64,000 bases of DNA from Chitinophaga terrae (ex Kim and Jung 2007) (GTDB taxonomy: Bacteria > Bacteroidota > Bacteroidia > Chitinophagales > Chitinophagaceae), in NCBI RefSeq assembly GCF_900107795.1, contig NZ_FNRL01000001.1, positions 457,928-521,927 of the forward strand. Direction: 5' to 3'. A program made the translations under genes and the position numbers. The notes under the pieces are model-generated. The model was not told the DNA's origin. It worked only from the letters and a program-made list of their open reading frames with translations, and searched no databases. The stretch's first letter is position 1; each line of letters opens with the position of its first letter. Shown one piece after another: positions 18,591-27,965 of the stretch.

Positions 18591-19520
18591 TTATTTTTTC
18601 TTTCCCCATGTTACAGTTGCCATTACCGGGAAATGGTCTGATGGCACACGGGCTACATATTTGGAGAGCGATACTTCCTTAGGGAAATTAGCGCTGTTCT
18701 CTTTCTCTGTCGCTTCTCTTTCGCTGCGATAAGTATCTGTAAGGATACCATAACGGGTTACACTGAATTGTTTGGTCAGGAAAATATGATCGATACGGCT
18801 GTTGGTCTTGCTGTCTGTTTTAAACGCATTGAATGTACCATTCAGCGCATAACGGAAAGGACTCAGCTCATACGCATCTTTCAGCACGCCCGATTGTTCC
18901 AGCACGGCGTAGGAAGGACTGGTCTGATCCACGTTGAAATCTCCTGTCAGGATAACCGGCTGGTTATGGGTCATCTCTTTGATCTTCGCGAGGATGAGTT
19001 TAGCGCTCTCTGAACGTGCTGTTACGCCAACATGATCCATGTGTAAATTAAAGAAGAAGAATTTCAGACCTGTTTTTTTATCCTGGAACTGCCCCCATGA
19101 GCAGATCCTTGGTAACACAGCATCCCAGCCTTTGTTAGGTTTAGTGGTTTCTGTGGATAACCAGAAATCGCCTTTGTTCAGCAATTTGAACCTGTCTTTT
19201 TTGTAGAAGATGGCGGAGTATTCGCCTGCCTCTTTTCCATCGTCGCGGCCCACGCCGATATAATCGTAGTTGGGCATGCTGCCTTTCAGATCTTCCAGCT
19301 GGTGATGCAGGCATTCCTGCGTACCGAAAATATCGAAGTCGTGGAACTGCACCAATTGCGCTATCACCGGGTAACGCTGTTTCCAGCCGTTACCTTGCCG
19401 CGCATCGTCTTTATTATTGTCGTTGCGCATGTTGTAAGTAGCCACATTCATTTGCTGTGCAAAAAGACATTGTACACTGCATACCAGGGCAAGTGCCAGT
19501 AAAATGAACTGTTTCTTCAT
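18591..19520 (-). CDS. Secreted endonuclease/exonuclease/phosphatase (EEP) family protein
   Basis: 309 residues from the ATG giving MKKQFILLALALVCSV (a Met three codons upstream is the alternative). Signal peptide ends near LFAQQ. EEP motifs are all visible: NVATYNMR, IFGTQE (metal-binding Glu), NLHMDHVG, GDFNVD, RIDHIFL and the terminal SDHFPV. This fold cleaves phosphodiesters or phosphomonoesters with a divalent metal. Located 15 bases after SusD and before GH92, it more likely removes phosphate from a glycan or phospholipid headgroup than degrades nucleic acid, but that is inference. Confidence 0.9.
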   Translation of the reverse strand: MKKQFILLALALVCSVQCLFAQQMNVATYNMRNDNNKDDARQGNGWKQRYPVIAQLVQFHDFDIFGTQECLHHQLEDLKGSMPNYDYIGVGRDDGKEAGEYSAIFYKKDRFKLLNKGDFWLSTETTKPNKGWDAVLPRICSWGQFQDKKTGLKFFFFNLHMDHVGVTARSESAKLILAKIKEMTHNQPVILTGDFNVDQTSPSYAVLEQSGVLKDAYELSPFRYALNGTFNAFKTDSKTNSRIDHIFLTKQFSVTRYGILTDTYRSEREATEKENSANFPKEVSLSKYVARVPSDHFPVMATVTWGKKK

Positions 19521-19535
19521 CTCTATCATTATTGG

Positions 19536-21350
19536 TTATTTGTTTTCCCAACCTTTGTTCTGAACAAGATTCGGATTTAACTGCATTTCGTTGTACGGGA
19601 TCGGGTACAGGTATTTGTAATCTCCCCATTCTCTCTGCACATTATCCAACCATTTCACTTCTCCGTAAGTGCCGTGTGAAAGTTGCTGAGGATTCACCGA
19701 ATTACCCAACTTAGGATTCACGTTCACATAAGTTACGCCAGGGATCTGGTTGGCAGGCAGATTATAATAGAAGCATACATCCGGCACGCCGTCTCCTGTC
19801 AGATCCATTGGTACATCCAATGCGGGCACGTAAATACCGTTCCATGACTGCAGCATTAACTCTCCGTGTTTCCATCTGATCAGATCAGTGAAACGATGAC
19901 CTTCCAGCGCCAGCTCAATACCTCTTTCTCTCCTGATCTCCATGATCACCGGGTCAGTAATATCCGGGAAATATTTATCATGCATGTAGGTATCCAATAC
20001 GGTTGGCTTGGCTGTAAGACCGCCTGTAATACCGGCGCGGGAGCGTAAAGCGCCAATGGTATTACTCCAGTCGGCATCTGAAAGATCGTTCAGTTCCGCT
20101 TTTGCTTCTGCATAGATAAGCAAAATTTCTGCATATCTCATTAAGCAGATGGAATTATTATTGGTACCGCCGCCATCGTATACCACGTCGTCCAGCGTCC
20201 ATTTAATAGGCATATAACCGGTATATGAATAGGTAAAGGTAGATGATGGCGCTACTGTTTTACCATTATTGATACGGGTATAGCCGGGCGTACGGATAGT
20301 TTGTTTTAAACGCAGATCACGGTTCTGTGTTTCCTTTACAAACGGCAGGGTATCGTACCTGTCTGTATTTGTAAACGGCGTTCCGTCGATGTTCAGGTAA
20401 GTGTTTACAAAAGTCCTGGAGAAACTTAACCTCAAACCATACGTAGTACTGGTATACCACCAGTTGGCATCGTTCAGCGCGCCCAGGCTCGGATCTGCAA
20501 CACAGGCCAGCATTACCTCCGAGGTAACAGGCTTGGGACTGATGAATAACTGGCGGTAAGATGCGGATGTTCCTCCGTTCTGGTTCAACGAAAACACTTT
20601 GCTGTCCATTACTGCTTTAGCCGCAGCCGCCGCATTTCTTAACATGCTGTCGGCGCCCGCCTGCAGGTTGTACGATTTCTGGTACTTCCTGAATGTTCCT
20701 TCAAACAAACATACTCTTGCCAGTAAACCGTACGCCACGTACTTTGTAACCTGGCTGGCAGTTGCATCTGTTGTCATCTGCAGGTTGGCCGTTGCATAGT
20801 TCAGGTCTGCGATGATAGAATCCATTACCTGCGTACGGGGAGTTTGTTTCTTATACAACTCTTCATCATTAATCCCCAATGGTTTTCCAACCCAGGGTAC
20901 ATCTCCGTATCTTTTTACTTTTTCAAAATAGAAATACGCACGGAAGAAGCGGGCCAGCGCCTGGTAATTGTTGCGCGTAGCTTCAGGCACCTTTGGATCA
21001 TTATTATTAGCGATAAAGTAATTGATATTGCGCAGTACTTTCCAATCCCATCCTGTAGCGGTCCGGGAGTTATATCCATTCACGCGGATAAAGTCATTCA
21101 CCGAGTTGATAACTGCATAATCCGCCAGCCCGTCGGTTCTGAACGGGTCGCCGATTCCCGGCAATCCATCATAAAAAGAGTAGGAATATAATTTCAAACC
21201 GTCTACTGTTCCGAAGATCGCATCTTTGGTAGCAGTGGACTGAGGAGTTTGATCAAGGTTCTTGGTGCAACTGGTGAAGAACACAGACAGTAATGCTATT
21301 CCTGCCACCCAGTTCCGGGAAATATATTGTTTCAATTTGAATACTTTCAT
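19536..21350 (-). CDS. RagB/SusD family outer-membrane lipoprotein
   Basis: 604 residues. N-terminal signal peptide with lipobox FTSC then TKNLDQTPQSTATKDAIF; helical repeats (NNYQALARFFRAYFYFEKVK, residues about 122-141); the C-terminal family features IMEIRRERGIELALEGHRF and YLYPIPYNEMQLNPNLVQN. Binds the ligand at the surface and closes the SusC channel. Begins 15 bases after SusC and is followed by EEP and GH92, so the substrate is probably an alpha-mannose-containing glycan. Confidence 0.95.
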   Translation of the reverse strand: MKVFKLKQYISRNWVAGIALLSVFFTSCTKNLDQTPQSTATKDAIFGTVDGLKLYSYSFYDGLPGIGDPFRTDGLADYAVINSVNDFIRVNGYNSRTATGWDWKVLRNINYFIANNNDPKVPEATRNNYQALARFFRAYFYFEKVKRYGDVPWVGKPLGINDEELYKKQTPRTQVMDSIIADLNYATANLQMTTDATASQVTKYVAYGLLARVCLFEGTFRKYQKSYNLQAGADSMLRNAAAAAKAVMDSKVFSLNQNGGTSASYRQLFISPKPVTSEVMLACVADPSLGALNDANWWYTSTTYGLRLSFSRTFVNTYLNIDGTPFTNTDRYDTLPFVKETQNRDLRLKQTIRTPGYTRINNGKTVAPSSTFTYSYTGYMPIKWTLDDVVYDGGGTNNNSICLMRYAEILLIYAEAKAELNDLSDADWSNTIGALRSRAGITGGLTAKPTVLDTYMHDKYFPDITDPVIMEIRRERGIELALEGHRFTDLIRWKHGELMLQSWNGIYVPALDVPMDLTGDGVPDVCFYYNLPANQIPGVTYVNVNPKLGNSVNPQQLSHGTYGEVKWLDNVQREWGDYKYLYPIPYNEMQLNPNLVQNKGWENK

Positions 21351-21365
21351 GACTAATATGATTTA

Positions 21366-24300
21366 TCAGAGGGTGATGTTCAATCCAACGTTCCAGCTTT
21401 TCAGGATCGGGTAGTTGTTACCGTTACCCGAGTTGCCGCTATCTGTAATGGTATCTGACCTGCGGATGCTTTCCGGATCGAGATCCCTGGTAATACGGTA
21501 CATTGGCGACCATGACCAGATGTTCTCTGCTGAAACATACACCCTGGCTGCGTTGATCTTAGCTCTTGAAATCCATGATTTAGGAATATTGTAACCTATC
21601 TGCACATTACGCAGGCGGATATATGCAGCGTTCTGTAAATATTTGGATTGAGGCGGGTTCAGTACACCGGCGCCGTTCTGTGCTGTATAACCGCGGTATC
21701 TCGGGAAATAGGCGTCGGGATTGTCTTCTGACCAGATCTTTCCAACCTGTGATTGTGGCATATAGTTATAAGGCCTGTTGTACTGTCCCCAGAATACATC
21801 CGATTCACTGCCAGGCCACCAGTCCTGTTTCATCACTCCCTGGAAGAATACTCCTACAAAGAAATTGTTCCAGTCGGCGTTCAGGGAGATGCCGAAAGTA
21901 TAGTGCTGGGCGCTGTCGCCGATGATGGCCAGGTCGCCATGATCTGCCAGGGTATTGGCTCCCTTGTTGATCACGCTGTCGCCGTTCAGATCTTTGAACT
22001 TGATGTCGCCCGGCAACCATTGACCGCTATTGGATGCTTTGAACAACGACTGCATTTTGGAGGCATAGGCTACGTTGTCTTTAGTCCAGTATCCGTCGTT
22101 TACATAACCCCAGATCTGGCCATAGCGTTGACCTGCATACCAGTCGGTCAGCTTGTTGTTGGTGTTGTTATACTTCGTGATAGTGGTACGGGCATCCGCC
22201 AGTGTTACTGTTACGTTATAGTTTAAGGGTTTGGAAGCGACGTTAAACTTGTCTTTCCAGCCGAGGGAGATCTCCCATCCGTTGGTTTTCAGGTCCGCGT
22301 AGTTTCCTTTAGGAACATCGGTACCGAAGATGGCAGGAAGGGTCTGGCCTACGGTGAACATGTTCTTGGTAACACGGTTGTAATAATCTCCCGTAAACGT
22401 GATGCGATCGTTCAGCGCTGCGAGGTCCAGGCCTATATCGGCAGTGGTAGCGGTTTCCCAGGTTAGTCCGTCGGGCAATACCACCGGTTGGCCGGTTTGC
22501 TGGTTCTTAGCCCCGTTGATAACGCGGCCGCTCTGCGAGATCTTTAGTTTTTCCTGGTACGCATAAGACTCGATGTTCCCGTTACCCAGCGAACCGTAAG
22601 AACCGCGGATCTTCAGGTCGGAGATCGCATTTGGCGACATTTTCCAGAAGGCTTCTTTATTCACTCTCCAACCTGCGGATACAGAAGGGAAGAATGCATA
22701 ACGTTGGTTGGAAGGGAATTTGGAAGACCCGTCGTAACGGCCGTTCACTTCCAGCAGGTAACGATCTTTAAAAGAATAGTTCAGGCGGAAGAATTCTCCC
22801 ATCACCGCCCATCTGTCGTAACCGCCATCGGTAGTGACGTTAGATCCCAGGGCCAGGCTCAGGTCTTTTGCATCCGGGTATACCAGCCCGTTGCGGGTTG
22901 TGGAAAAGCCTTTGAAAGTTGACATCTCGTAGTTCAAACCTCCCAGTATCTTGAAGTAGTGCCCTCCTTCCAGGTTCCTCTCATATTCAGCATAAATATT
23001 GGTAGCCGTATATAATGTTGTATTTGCTACGCGCTGAAGATCGTTGGTTGCAGCTCCCACGTAATTGGTAACACCCGGGGCAGGACTGTAAGGAACCGGC
23101 ACCCTGATCCTCCTGTTATTGTCGTTGGTGTTTTGTACGGTGAAGTCGCCTTTCAGTCTTACCTGGTCTTTATAGATATTCGCAATAAAACCGGTGGTAT
23201 TTCTGAATAATCTCCTGTTGAAATCAAACCCGTTCTTGCCGTATACAAAGTCGCCCACCGTATAGGCTGCCGATTGGGTAAGCGTTCCATCGGGGTTGAA
23301 CAGCATGGAAGAAGGGTGCCCCTCATCTGCCAGGTTCCTCCAGATGCCGCCACCCTCGCCGGTGTTCAGCGGGTTATGGTAATCGCGGCTGCTGAATTCT
23401 GTATTATTATATACCTGTAAGAATGGGAATAACTGGATATTACCTTTAGCGCGGAGGTTATACATCCTGTAATCGTCGCTGTTATAACGGAATAGACCTC
23501 CCTGGCCGTAATACCTGCCTGTTACGTAGTAACTGGCTTTGCCGCTGCTGCCGGACACGGAGATGTTCTGATCCGTAGCTCCCAGGTGTTTTTTATATAA
23601 GAGGTCGTACCAATCGGTATTTCCATAATACACGTAGTTGCCGTTGATCAATTCTGTTTTAGGCAGGCTCGGATCATCGTTATGCGCTTTCATCGCATTC
23701 AGGTAATCGAGGCTGAAAGGTTGTGTTTTATTGATGTTGGTAGGATTCTGTGAATAATCGTTCCAGGCTGTCCATGCTTCATAGAAATTCTTAACATATT
23801 CATAGCCGTTAGAAACCATGTTTGGCACAGTGGTGGGCGACTTGGATGAATAATTGGAAGAAACGCTGATGGATGTCCTGTCTTTTGTTGGTGTTTTGGT
23901 AGTGATCAACACCACGCCAAACGCCGCCCTTGCACCGTAGATAGCAGCGGAGGAAGCGTCTTTCAGCACGCTCACGCTGGCAACGTCGGAAGGGTTCAGC
24001 ATAGAAGGATCGCCTTCTACTCCATCGATGAGGATCAGGGCATTACCTCCCTGGCCAATAGATGTTACACCTCTTACATTATAGGCAGGTGAAGAAATAG
24101 GTTTGCCATCGCCGGGAATGAGGTTGAGGTTAGGGATCACGCCTTGCAGGCCCTGGCTGAGGTTGGGCAAAGGCCTGTTTTCGAGCACTTTCCCGGTTAC
24201 CTGGCTAACGGCGCCGGTTAAGTTTACTTTTTTCTGCGTACCATAACCTACCACTACGAGGTCGTTCAGGCTGGTCACATTATCTTTTAATATCACCTGG

Positions 24301-24563
24301 AAACTGGTACGGTTGCCAACAGCTACTGTGTCGTTCTTAAAACCGATAAAACTAAAAATTAACCAGTCGTTAGCTCCTGCATTAAGCGTAAAATTTCCCT
24401 TTGTATCTGTACTGGTTCCGGAAGATGTTCCCCGGATCTTTACCGAAACACCTGGCAAAGGCTGCCCGTGTTCGTCGCTAACCTTTCCGTTAACGGTGTG
24501 CGACTGTGCCGCGCCTTGTACAACAATGCCCAGCAACAGTAAAGTGTGTAACCATCTTTTCAT
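21366..24563 (-). CDS. SusC/RagA TonB-linked outer-membrane receptor (no STN domain)
   Basis: 1065 residues. Signal peptide MKRWLHTLLLLGIVVQGAAQ, carboxypeptidase-D-like domain (about 22-100; GKVSDEHGQPLPGVSVKI), the linker DLVVVGYGTQKKVNLTGAV, plug and barrel. Unlike the receptor at 9038-12463 it lacks the STN domain, so it should not signal through a FecR. The likely regulator is instead the divergent membrane-spanning protein whose gene starts 277 bases away. First gene of the SusC-SusD-EEP(-GH92-acyltransferase) locus. Confidence 0.95.
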   Translation of the reverse strand: MKRWLHTLLLLGIVVQGAAQSHTVNGKVSDEHGQPLPGVSVKIRGTSSGTSTDTKGNFTLNAGANDWLIFSFIGFKNDTVAVGNRTSFQVILKDNVTSLNDLVVVGYGTQKKVNLTGAVSQVTGKVLENRPLPNLSQGLQGVIPNLNLIPGDGKPISSPAYNVRGVTSIGQGGNALILIDGVEGDPSMLNPSDVASVSVLKDASSAAIYGARAAFGVVLITTKTPTKDRTSISVSSNYSSKSPTTVPNMVSNGYEYVKNFYEAWTAWNDYSQNPTNINKTQPFSLDYLNAMKAHNDDPSLPKTELINGNYVYYGNTDWYDLLYKKHLGATDQNISVSGSSGKASYYVTGRYYGQGGLFRYNSDDYRMYNLRAKGNIQLFPFLQVYNNTEFSSRDYHNPLNTGEGGGIWRNLADEGHPSSMLFNPDGTLTQSAAYTVGDFVYGKNGFDFNRRLFRNTTGFIANIYKDQVRLKGDFTVQNTNDNNRRIRVPVPYSPAPGVTNYVGAATNDLQRVANTTLYTATNIYAEYERNLEGGHYFKILGGLNYEMSTFKGFSTTRNGLVYPDAKDLSLALGSNVTTDGGYDRWAVMGEFFRLNYSFKDRYLLEVNGRYDGSSKFPSNQRYAFFPSVSAGWRVNKEAFWKMSPNAISDLKIRGSYGSLGNGNIESYAYQEKLKISQSGRVINGAKNQQTGQPVVLPDGLTWETATTADIGLDLAALNDRITFTGDYYNRVTKNMFTVGQTLPAIFGTDVPKGNYADLKTNGWEISLGWKDKFNVASKPLNYNVTVTLADARTTITKYNNTNNKLTDWYAGQRYGQIWGYVNDGYWTKDNVAYASKMQSLFKASNSGQWLPGDIKFKDLNGDSVINKGANTLADHGDLAIIGDSAQHYTFGISLNADWNNFFVGVFFQGVMKQDWWPGSESDVFWGQYNRPYNYMPQSQVGKIWSEDNPDAYFPRYRGYTAQNGAGVLNPPQSKYLQNAAYIRLRNVQIGYNIPKSWISRAKINAARVYVSAENIWSWSPMYRITRDLDPESIRRSDTITDSGNSGNGNNYPILKSWNVGLNITL

Positions 24564-24840
24564 GGCGATAGTTTGTTTTAGTCAGGAATAATGAAATGAA
24601 TAAACTCCCGGCAATAAACAAATGGAAGATTAACAGGCGGATTAATTGAAGATTAACAGGTGAATAAGATTGAAAAAAATATTTCTGAAGGATGCTTCAT
24701 TATTTCTTAAAATAAAGATAACTTTATAACGACCGAATTTAAATCGTTAAGACTGTAATTTGCCACGTTGTTGAAAGCCGGAAGTACCCGCCATTTATTT
24801 TGAACAATTGAAAAAGTTATACGGAATCGAGAGGAAGCTT

Positions 24841-27363
24841 ATGCTAAGATATGCTGCATTGCTGTTAATTTTACTATCTGCAAACCCGCTGTGGGCACAG
24901 GAGATATATGGATTGGAATTTGCCAGTAAAAATATTTCACAGGAAGATCGGACCTCCCTCGATCTCTTTCCTGCAAAACCTTTACCTGTCAAAAATTCAT
25001 TCCGTTTATCCTTCGACGTTTCTTTTCTACCCTTCTTTAAATCCAATTTCGGCTATATTGTCAGGTTGCTGGATGATAAACAGCAGAATATAGATCTTAT
25101 ATATAATATGCATACACGGGCATTTGACCTGGTCACCGGCAATTGCTTCTCCGGCATCTCATTCAAAATAAACAGCAATTCGCTTTACCACCGGTGGAAT
25201 AATATTGTGTTAGACTTTAACCTGTTACAACATAGTGTTTCCGTGACGGTTAATAACAGGTTAATAGGTACTGTTACCAACCCTGTTATTAATTGCAGGG
25301 AAGTAGATATCTCCTTTGGCGTTAATTCGCGGAAAGGCCGGAAAACATTCGATCTTCCGCCTATGCGCCTGAAAGATATACAGGTATTCAAACAGGGGAA
25401 CCTGAAGCATCACTGGCCCTTAAATGAATTGCAGGGCAATTATGCACATGATGTTATCGCCAGGCAAACCGCCGCCGTAAAAAATCCTGTCTGGATACAA
25501 CCGGCATCCAAGCAATGGCGCATGGAAGATTCGGTAGTGATCAAAGGACAAGCCGCTGTAACCCTGGACCAGTCTAACGAAATCGTTTTCGTAACAAGTA
25601 CAGATTCAATCTACCAGTTCTCTCCTTTCCATCATAAGATCACTGCTACAGCACTTCAAACAGCACATAACATGCCTCCCGGTATCAGGGCATTTTATGA
25701 ACCAGGACAGCAACAACTTCTACATATATTCCCCGATCAGCAACTGGCCAGTACCTACGACACCAGCAACAAAAGCTGGTCCCGTTCGTTCAGCCAGGGT
25801 GCAGTAACTACTTACTGGCATGCCAGCATGTTCTACTCCCCGTTCGATAGCGCCATCTACACATTGGGCGGATATGGAGATTTCAATTACAAAAATGAAG
25901 TGCAGAGATTTTCACCACGTTCAGGGCAATGGGAAAAGATAGGAACGGCGGGAGATTTTTTTACGCCAAGATACCTCTCTGCCACCGGCACCAATAAAGC
26001 AGGCGACTCCGCGTTTATCATTGGCGGATATGGCAGTTTAACAGGCGATCAGCTTCTGAACCCCCATGCGCTGTACGACCTGCTGGTATTTGATGTAAAA
26101 CGCAGGACTTTCAAAAAGATCTACCAGCTTCCTGAACCGGAAGAAACATTTGTTTTCGCCAACAACCTTGTAATAAATACGGATAAGGAAGAATATTACG
26201 CGCTCACTTTTCCTAACGACAGGATGAAATCATCGCTTCAACTGATCCGGGGTTCGCTGCGTCATCCTGTTTACAAAAAAGTAGCCGCCAGTATTCCGTA
26301 CAGGTTTTATGATATCCAGTCATCCGCCTATTTATTCTATTGCCCGCAGAATGATAAACTGGTAGCAGTTACTTTATTCACCGACACCAAAACAGCCGGC
26401 ACTACCGTTAAAATATATACGATATTATTTTCTCCGTATGGCCTGGCGGTTCCTGTATCCATGCCGTTACTTCCGCCTTATATCATCCGGCTGATCTGGT
26501 GCATCAGCATAGGATTCGGACTATTTCTTGTATTCACAACGATAAGCTGGTTCAGGAACAGGAGATCCGCTGCCGCAATTCCAGTACCGGCGCCTGTTCC
26601 CCCCGAACCGAAAGAAGAACGAGCGGCTGATTCACCGGCCAAAGGCACACCGGCTATTGCAACAGCTATTAATCTATTCGGACCTTTTACAGTGTTGGAT
26701 GCAGAGGGTAATGATATTTCAAGATCGTTTACCCCGCTGCTGAAAGAATTATTCCTGTTGCTCTATCTGCATACCGAAATGGGAAAAGGCGGCATTTCTT
26801 CCGAGCGGATCAACGAGCTGTTATGGCCAGGCCGCGCAGCCAAAGACGCCAAGAATAACCGGAGCGTTAATTTTGTAAAACTGAAAAGTTTGCTGGACAG
26901 GGTTGGAAATTATTCTCTCTGTAAAGAAAATGACCGTTGGATATTGCAACTCGACCCGGAGACCATACCAACAGACCTGAAGAACTTCCTCGAATGCAAC
27001 GATCCGATCCGCATGGCTGCAATCCTGAACAAAGGAGGATTTTTGCCGGAAACAGAATATGAGTGGTTGGATAAGTTTAAAGCTACTATTGCGTCGGATT
27101 CAATACAGGCGTTATTGCAGCAACTGGAAAAAAGCGCTTCATTGCCAGATGACATTGTATCCATCTGCAACGCGGTATTATTGTCTGACCCGCTTTGTGA
27201 AGAAGCCATCTACTATAAATGCAAGGCGTTAATAAACATGAAGCAACATGCTTCTGCTAAAAAAATATATACCGATTTCACCAAGGCTTACCAAAATCTC
27301 TATGGTGAATCTTTTGATAAGCCTTACAGTGAAATGATAGATCAGGCTATAGCGGTTCCCTGA
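24841..27363 (+). CDS. Membrane-spanning Kelch-type sensor with cytoplasmic wHTH/BTAD-like DNA-binding region
   Basis: 840 residues from ATG 24841, which has AGAGGA six bases upstream and starts a compact signal peptide (MLRYAALLLILLSANPLWAQ); an open TTG eleven codons earlier is less likely. Residues about 25-205 look like a LamG/concanavalin-type domain; about 270-450 carry Kelch-like repeats (YTLGGYGDFNYKNEVQRF, FIIGGYGSL); one membrane helix lies at about 549-572; a Pro-rich linker follows; then from about 611 LFGPFTVLDAEG... with KELFLLLYLHTE and INELLWPGR, a winged-helix domain as in SARP regulators, and a helical BTAD-like tail with AKKIYTDFTKAYQNLYGE. It reads as a one-component regulator sensing a glycan outside and binding DNA inside. 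Divergent from the SusC-GH92 locus. Confidence 0.8.
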   Translation: MLRYAALLLILLSANPLWAQEIYGLEFASKNISQEDRTSLDLFPAKPLPVKNSFRLSFDVSFLPFFKSNFGYIVRLLDDKQQNIDLIYNMHTRAFDLVTGNCFSGISFKINSNSLYHRWNNIVLDFNLLQHSVSVTVNNRLIGTVTNPVINCREVDISFGVNSRKGRKTFDLPPMRLKDIQVFKQGNLKHHWPLNELQGNYAHDVIARQTAAVKNPVWIQPASKQWRMEDSVVIKGQAAVTLDQSNEIVFVTSTDSIYQFSPFHHKITATALQTAHNMPPGIRAFYEPGQQQLLHIFPDQQLASTYDTSNKSWSRSFSQGAVTTYWHASMFYSPFDSAIYTLGGYGDFNYKNEVQRFSPRSGQWEKIGTAGDFFTPRYLSATGTNKAGDSAFIIGGYGSLTGDQLLNPHALYDLLVFDVKRRTFKKIYQLPEPEETFVFANNLVINTDKEEYYALTFPNDRMKSSLQLIRGSLRHPVYKKVAASIPYRFYDIQSSAYLFYCPQNDKLVAVTLFTDTKTAGTTVKIYTILFSPYGLAVPVSMPLLPPYIIRLIWCISIGFGLFLVFTTISWFRNRRSAAAIPVPAPVPPEPKEERAADSPAKGTPAIATAINLFGPFTVLDAEGNDISRSFTPLLKELFLLLYLHTEMGKGGISSERINELLWPGRAAKDAKNNRSVNFVKLKSLLDRVGNYSLCKENDRWILQLDPETIPTDLKNFLECNDPIRMAAILNKGGFLPETEYEWLDKFKATIASDSIQALLQQLEKSASLPDDIVSICNAVLLSDPLCEEAIYYKCKALINMKQHASAKKIYTDFTKAYQNLYGESFDKPYSEMIDQAIAVP

Positions 27364-27961
27364 TAACCATTACCGCTTCGCCTCTTTTCAATACATTGTG
27401 TTCCTGCCATTGTTCCTGTTGCTGTGCAACCAGGAGCTGCGACTGGGCCATAACGAATTTTTCTTTCAGGCGTTGCAGGCATAGCTGTTTGTTCTGCCAT
27501 TGAGAACGGCTGTCGGATGCTACTACCTGCAAACCTGTTGGTTTATGAATTCCCCTCACGGCGGTTTCTGTTTTGTTCACATGTTGTCCGCCGGGGCCTG
27601 AAGACCTGCAGGTTTCAAACACCACGTCCTTTTCCTGCCATTGCCTGGAAGCCTGAACATCAGTGGCGCTGATACCTGCAAACCAGTTCTTGCGCTTGCA
27701 GAATTTCCTGTAAGGACTTTGGGCAATCCACTGAACAGTGCCCTGCCACTGCCGCAGGAAGGCATCAGGATCTTCGGCTTCCGCCAATAAAAGAGAAGAG
27801 AGCAAAGTACCGTTCAGGTCTCCTTTTTCGCTGGAGATCACCTGTATACTGATCCCTTTCTTTTTTGCATCTGCCATTATCTTTTCCTGCAACCTGGCCA
27901 CAACCCTGGAACATTCTATTGGCCCTCTTCCGGAGGTTATCTGTATGATCACTTGTTTCAT
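27347..27961 (-). CDS. prfH: PrfH, release-factor-like peptidyl hydrolase of the RtcB-PrfH pair
   Basis: 204 residues, much shorter than RF1/RF2 (about 360): the tRNA-anticodon-mimic codon-recognition domain is absent while the catalytic domain is kept, with SSGPGGQHVNKTETAVR (GGQ at 124-126). PrfH homologues rescue ribosomes whose decoding centre has been damaged and work with RtcB2 ligase, which reseals the broken RNA; the pair is known to protect against colicin E3-type 16S rRNA cleavage. The gene starts 4 bases after rtcB. Its last 17 bases overlap the 3' end of the converging Kelch regulator gene. Confidence 0.92.
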   Translation of the reverse strand: MKQVIIQITSGRGPIECSRVVARLQEKIMADAKKKGISIQVISSEKGDLNGTLLSSLLLAEAEDPDAFLRQWQGTVQWIAQSPYRKFCKRKNWFAGISATDVQASRQWQEKDVVFETCRSSGPGGQHVNKTETAVRGIHKPTGLQVVASDSRSQWQNKQLCLQRLKEKFVMAQSQLLVAQQQEQWQEHNVLKRGEAVMVIREPL

Positions 27962-27965
27962 CTGT

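Noticed and set aside
24808..24840. TTG start giving the Kelch regulator eleven more residues
   Set aside because: ATG 24841 has AGAGGA at good spacing and starts a compact signal peptide.
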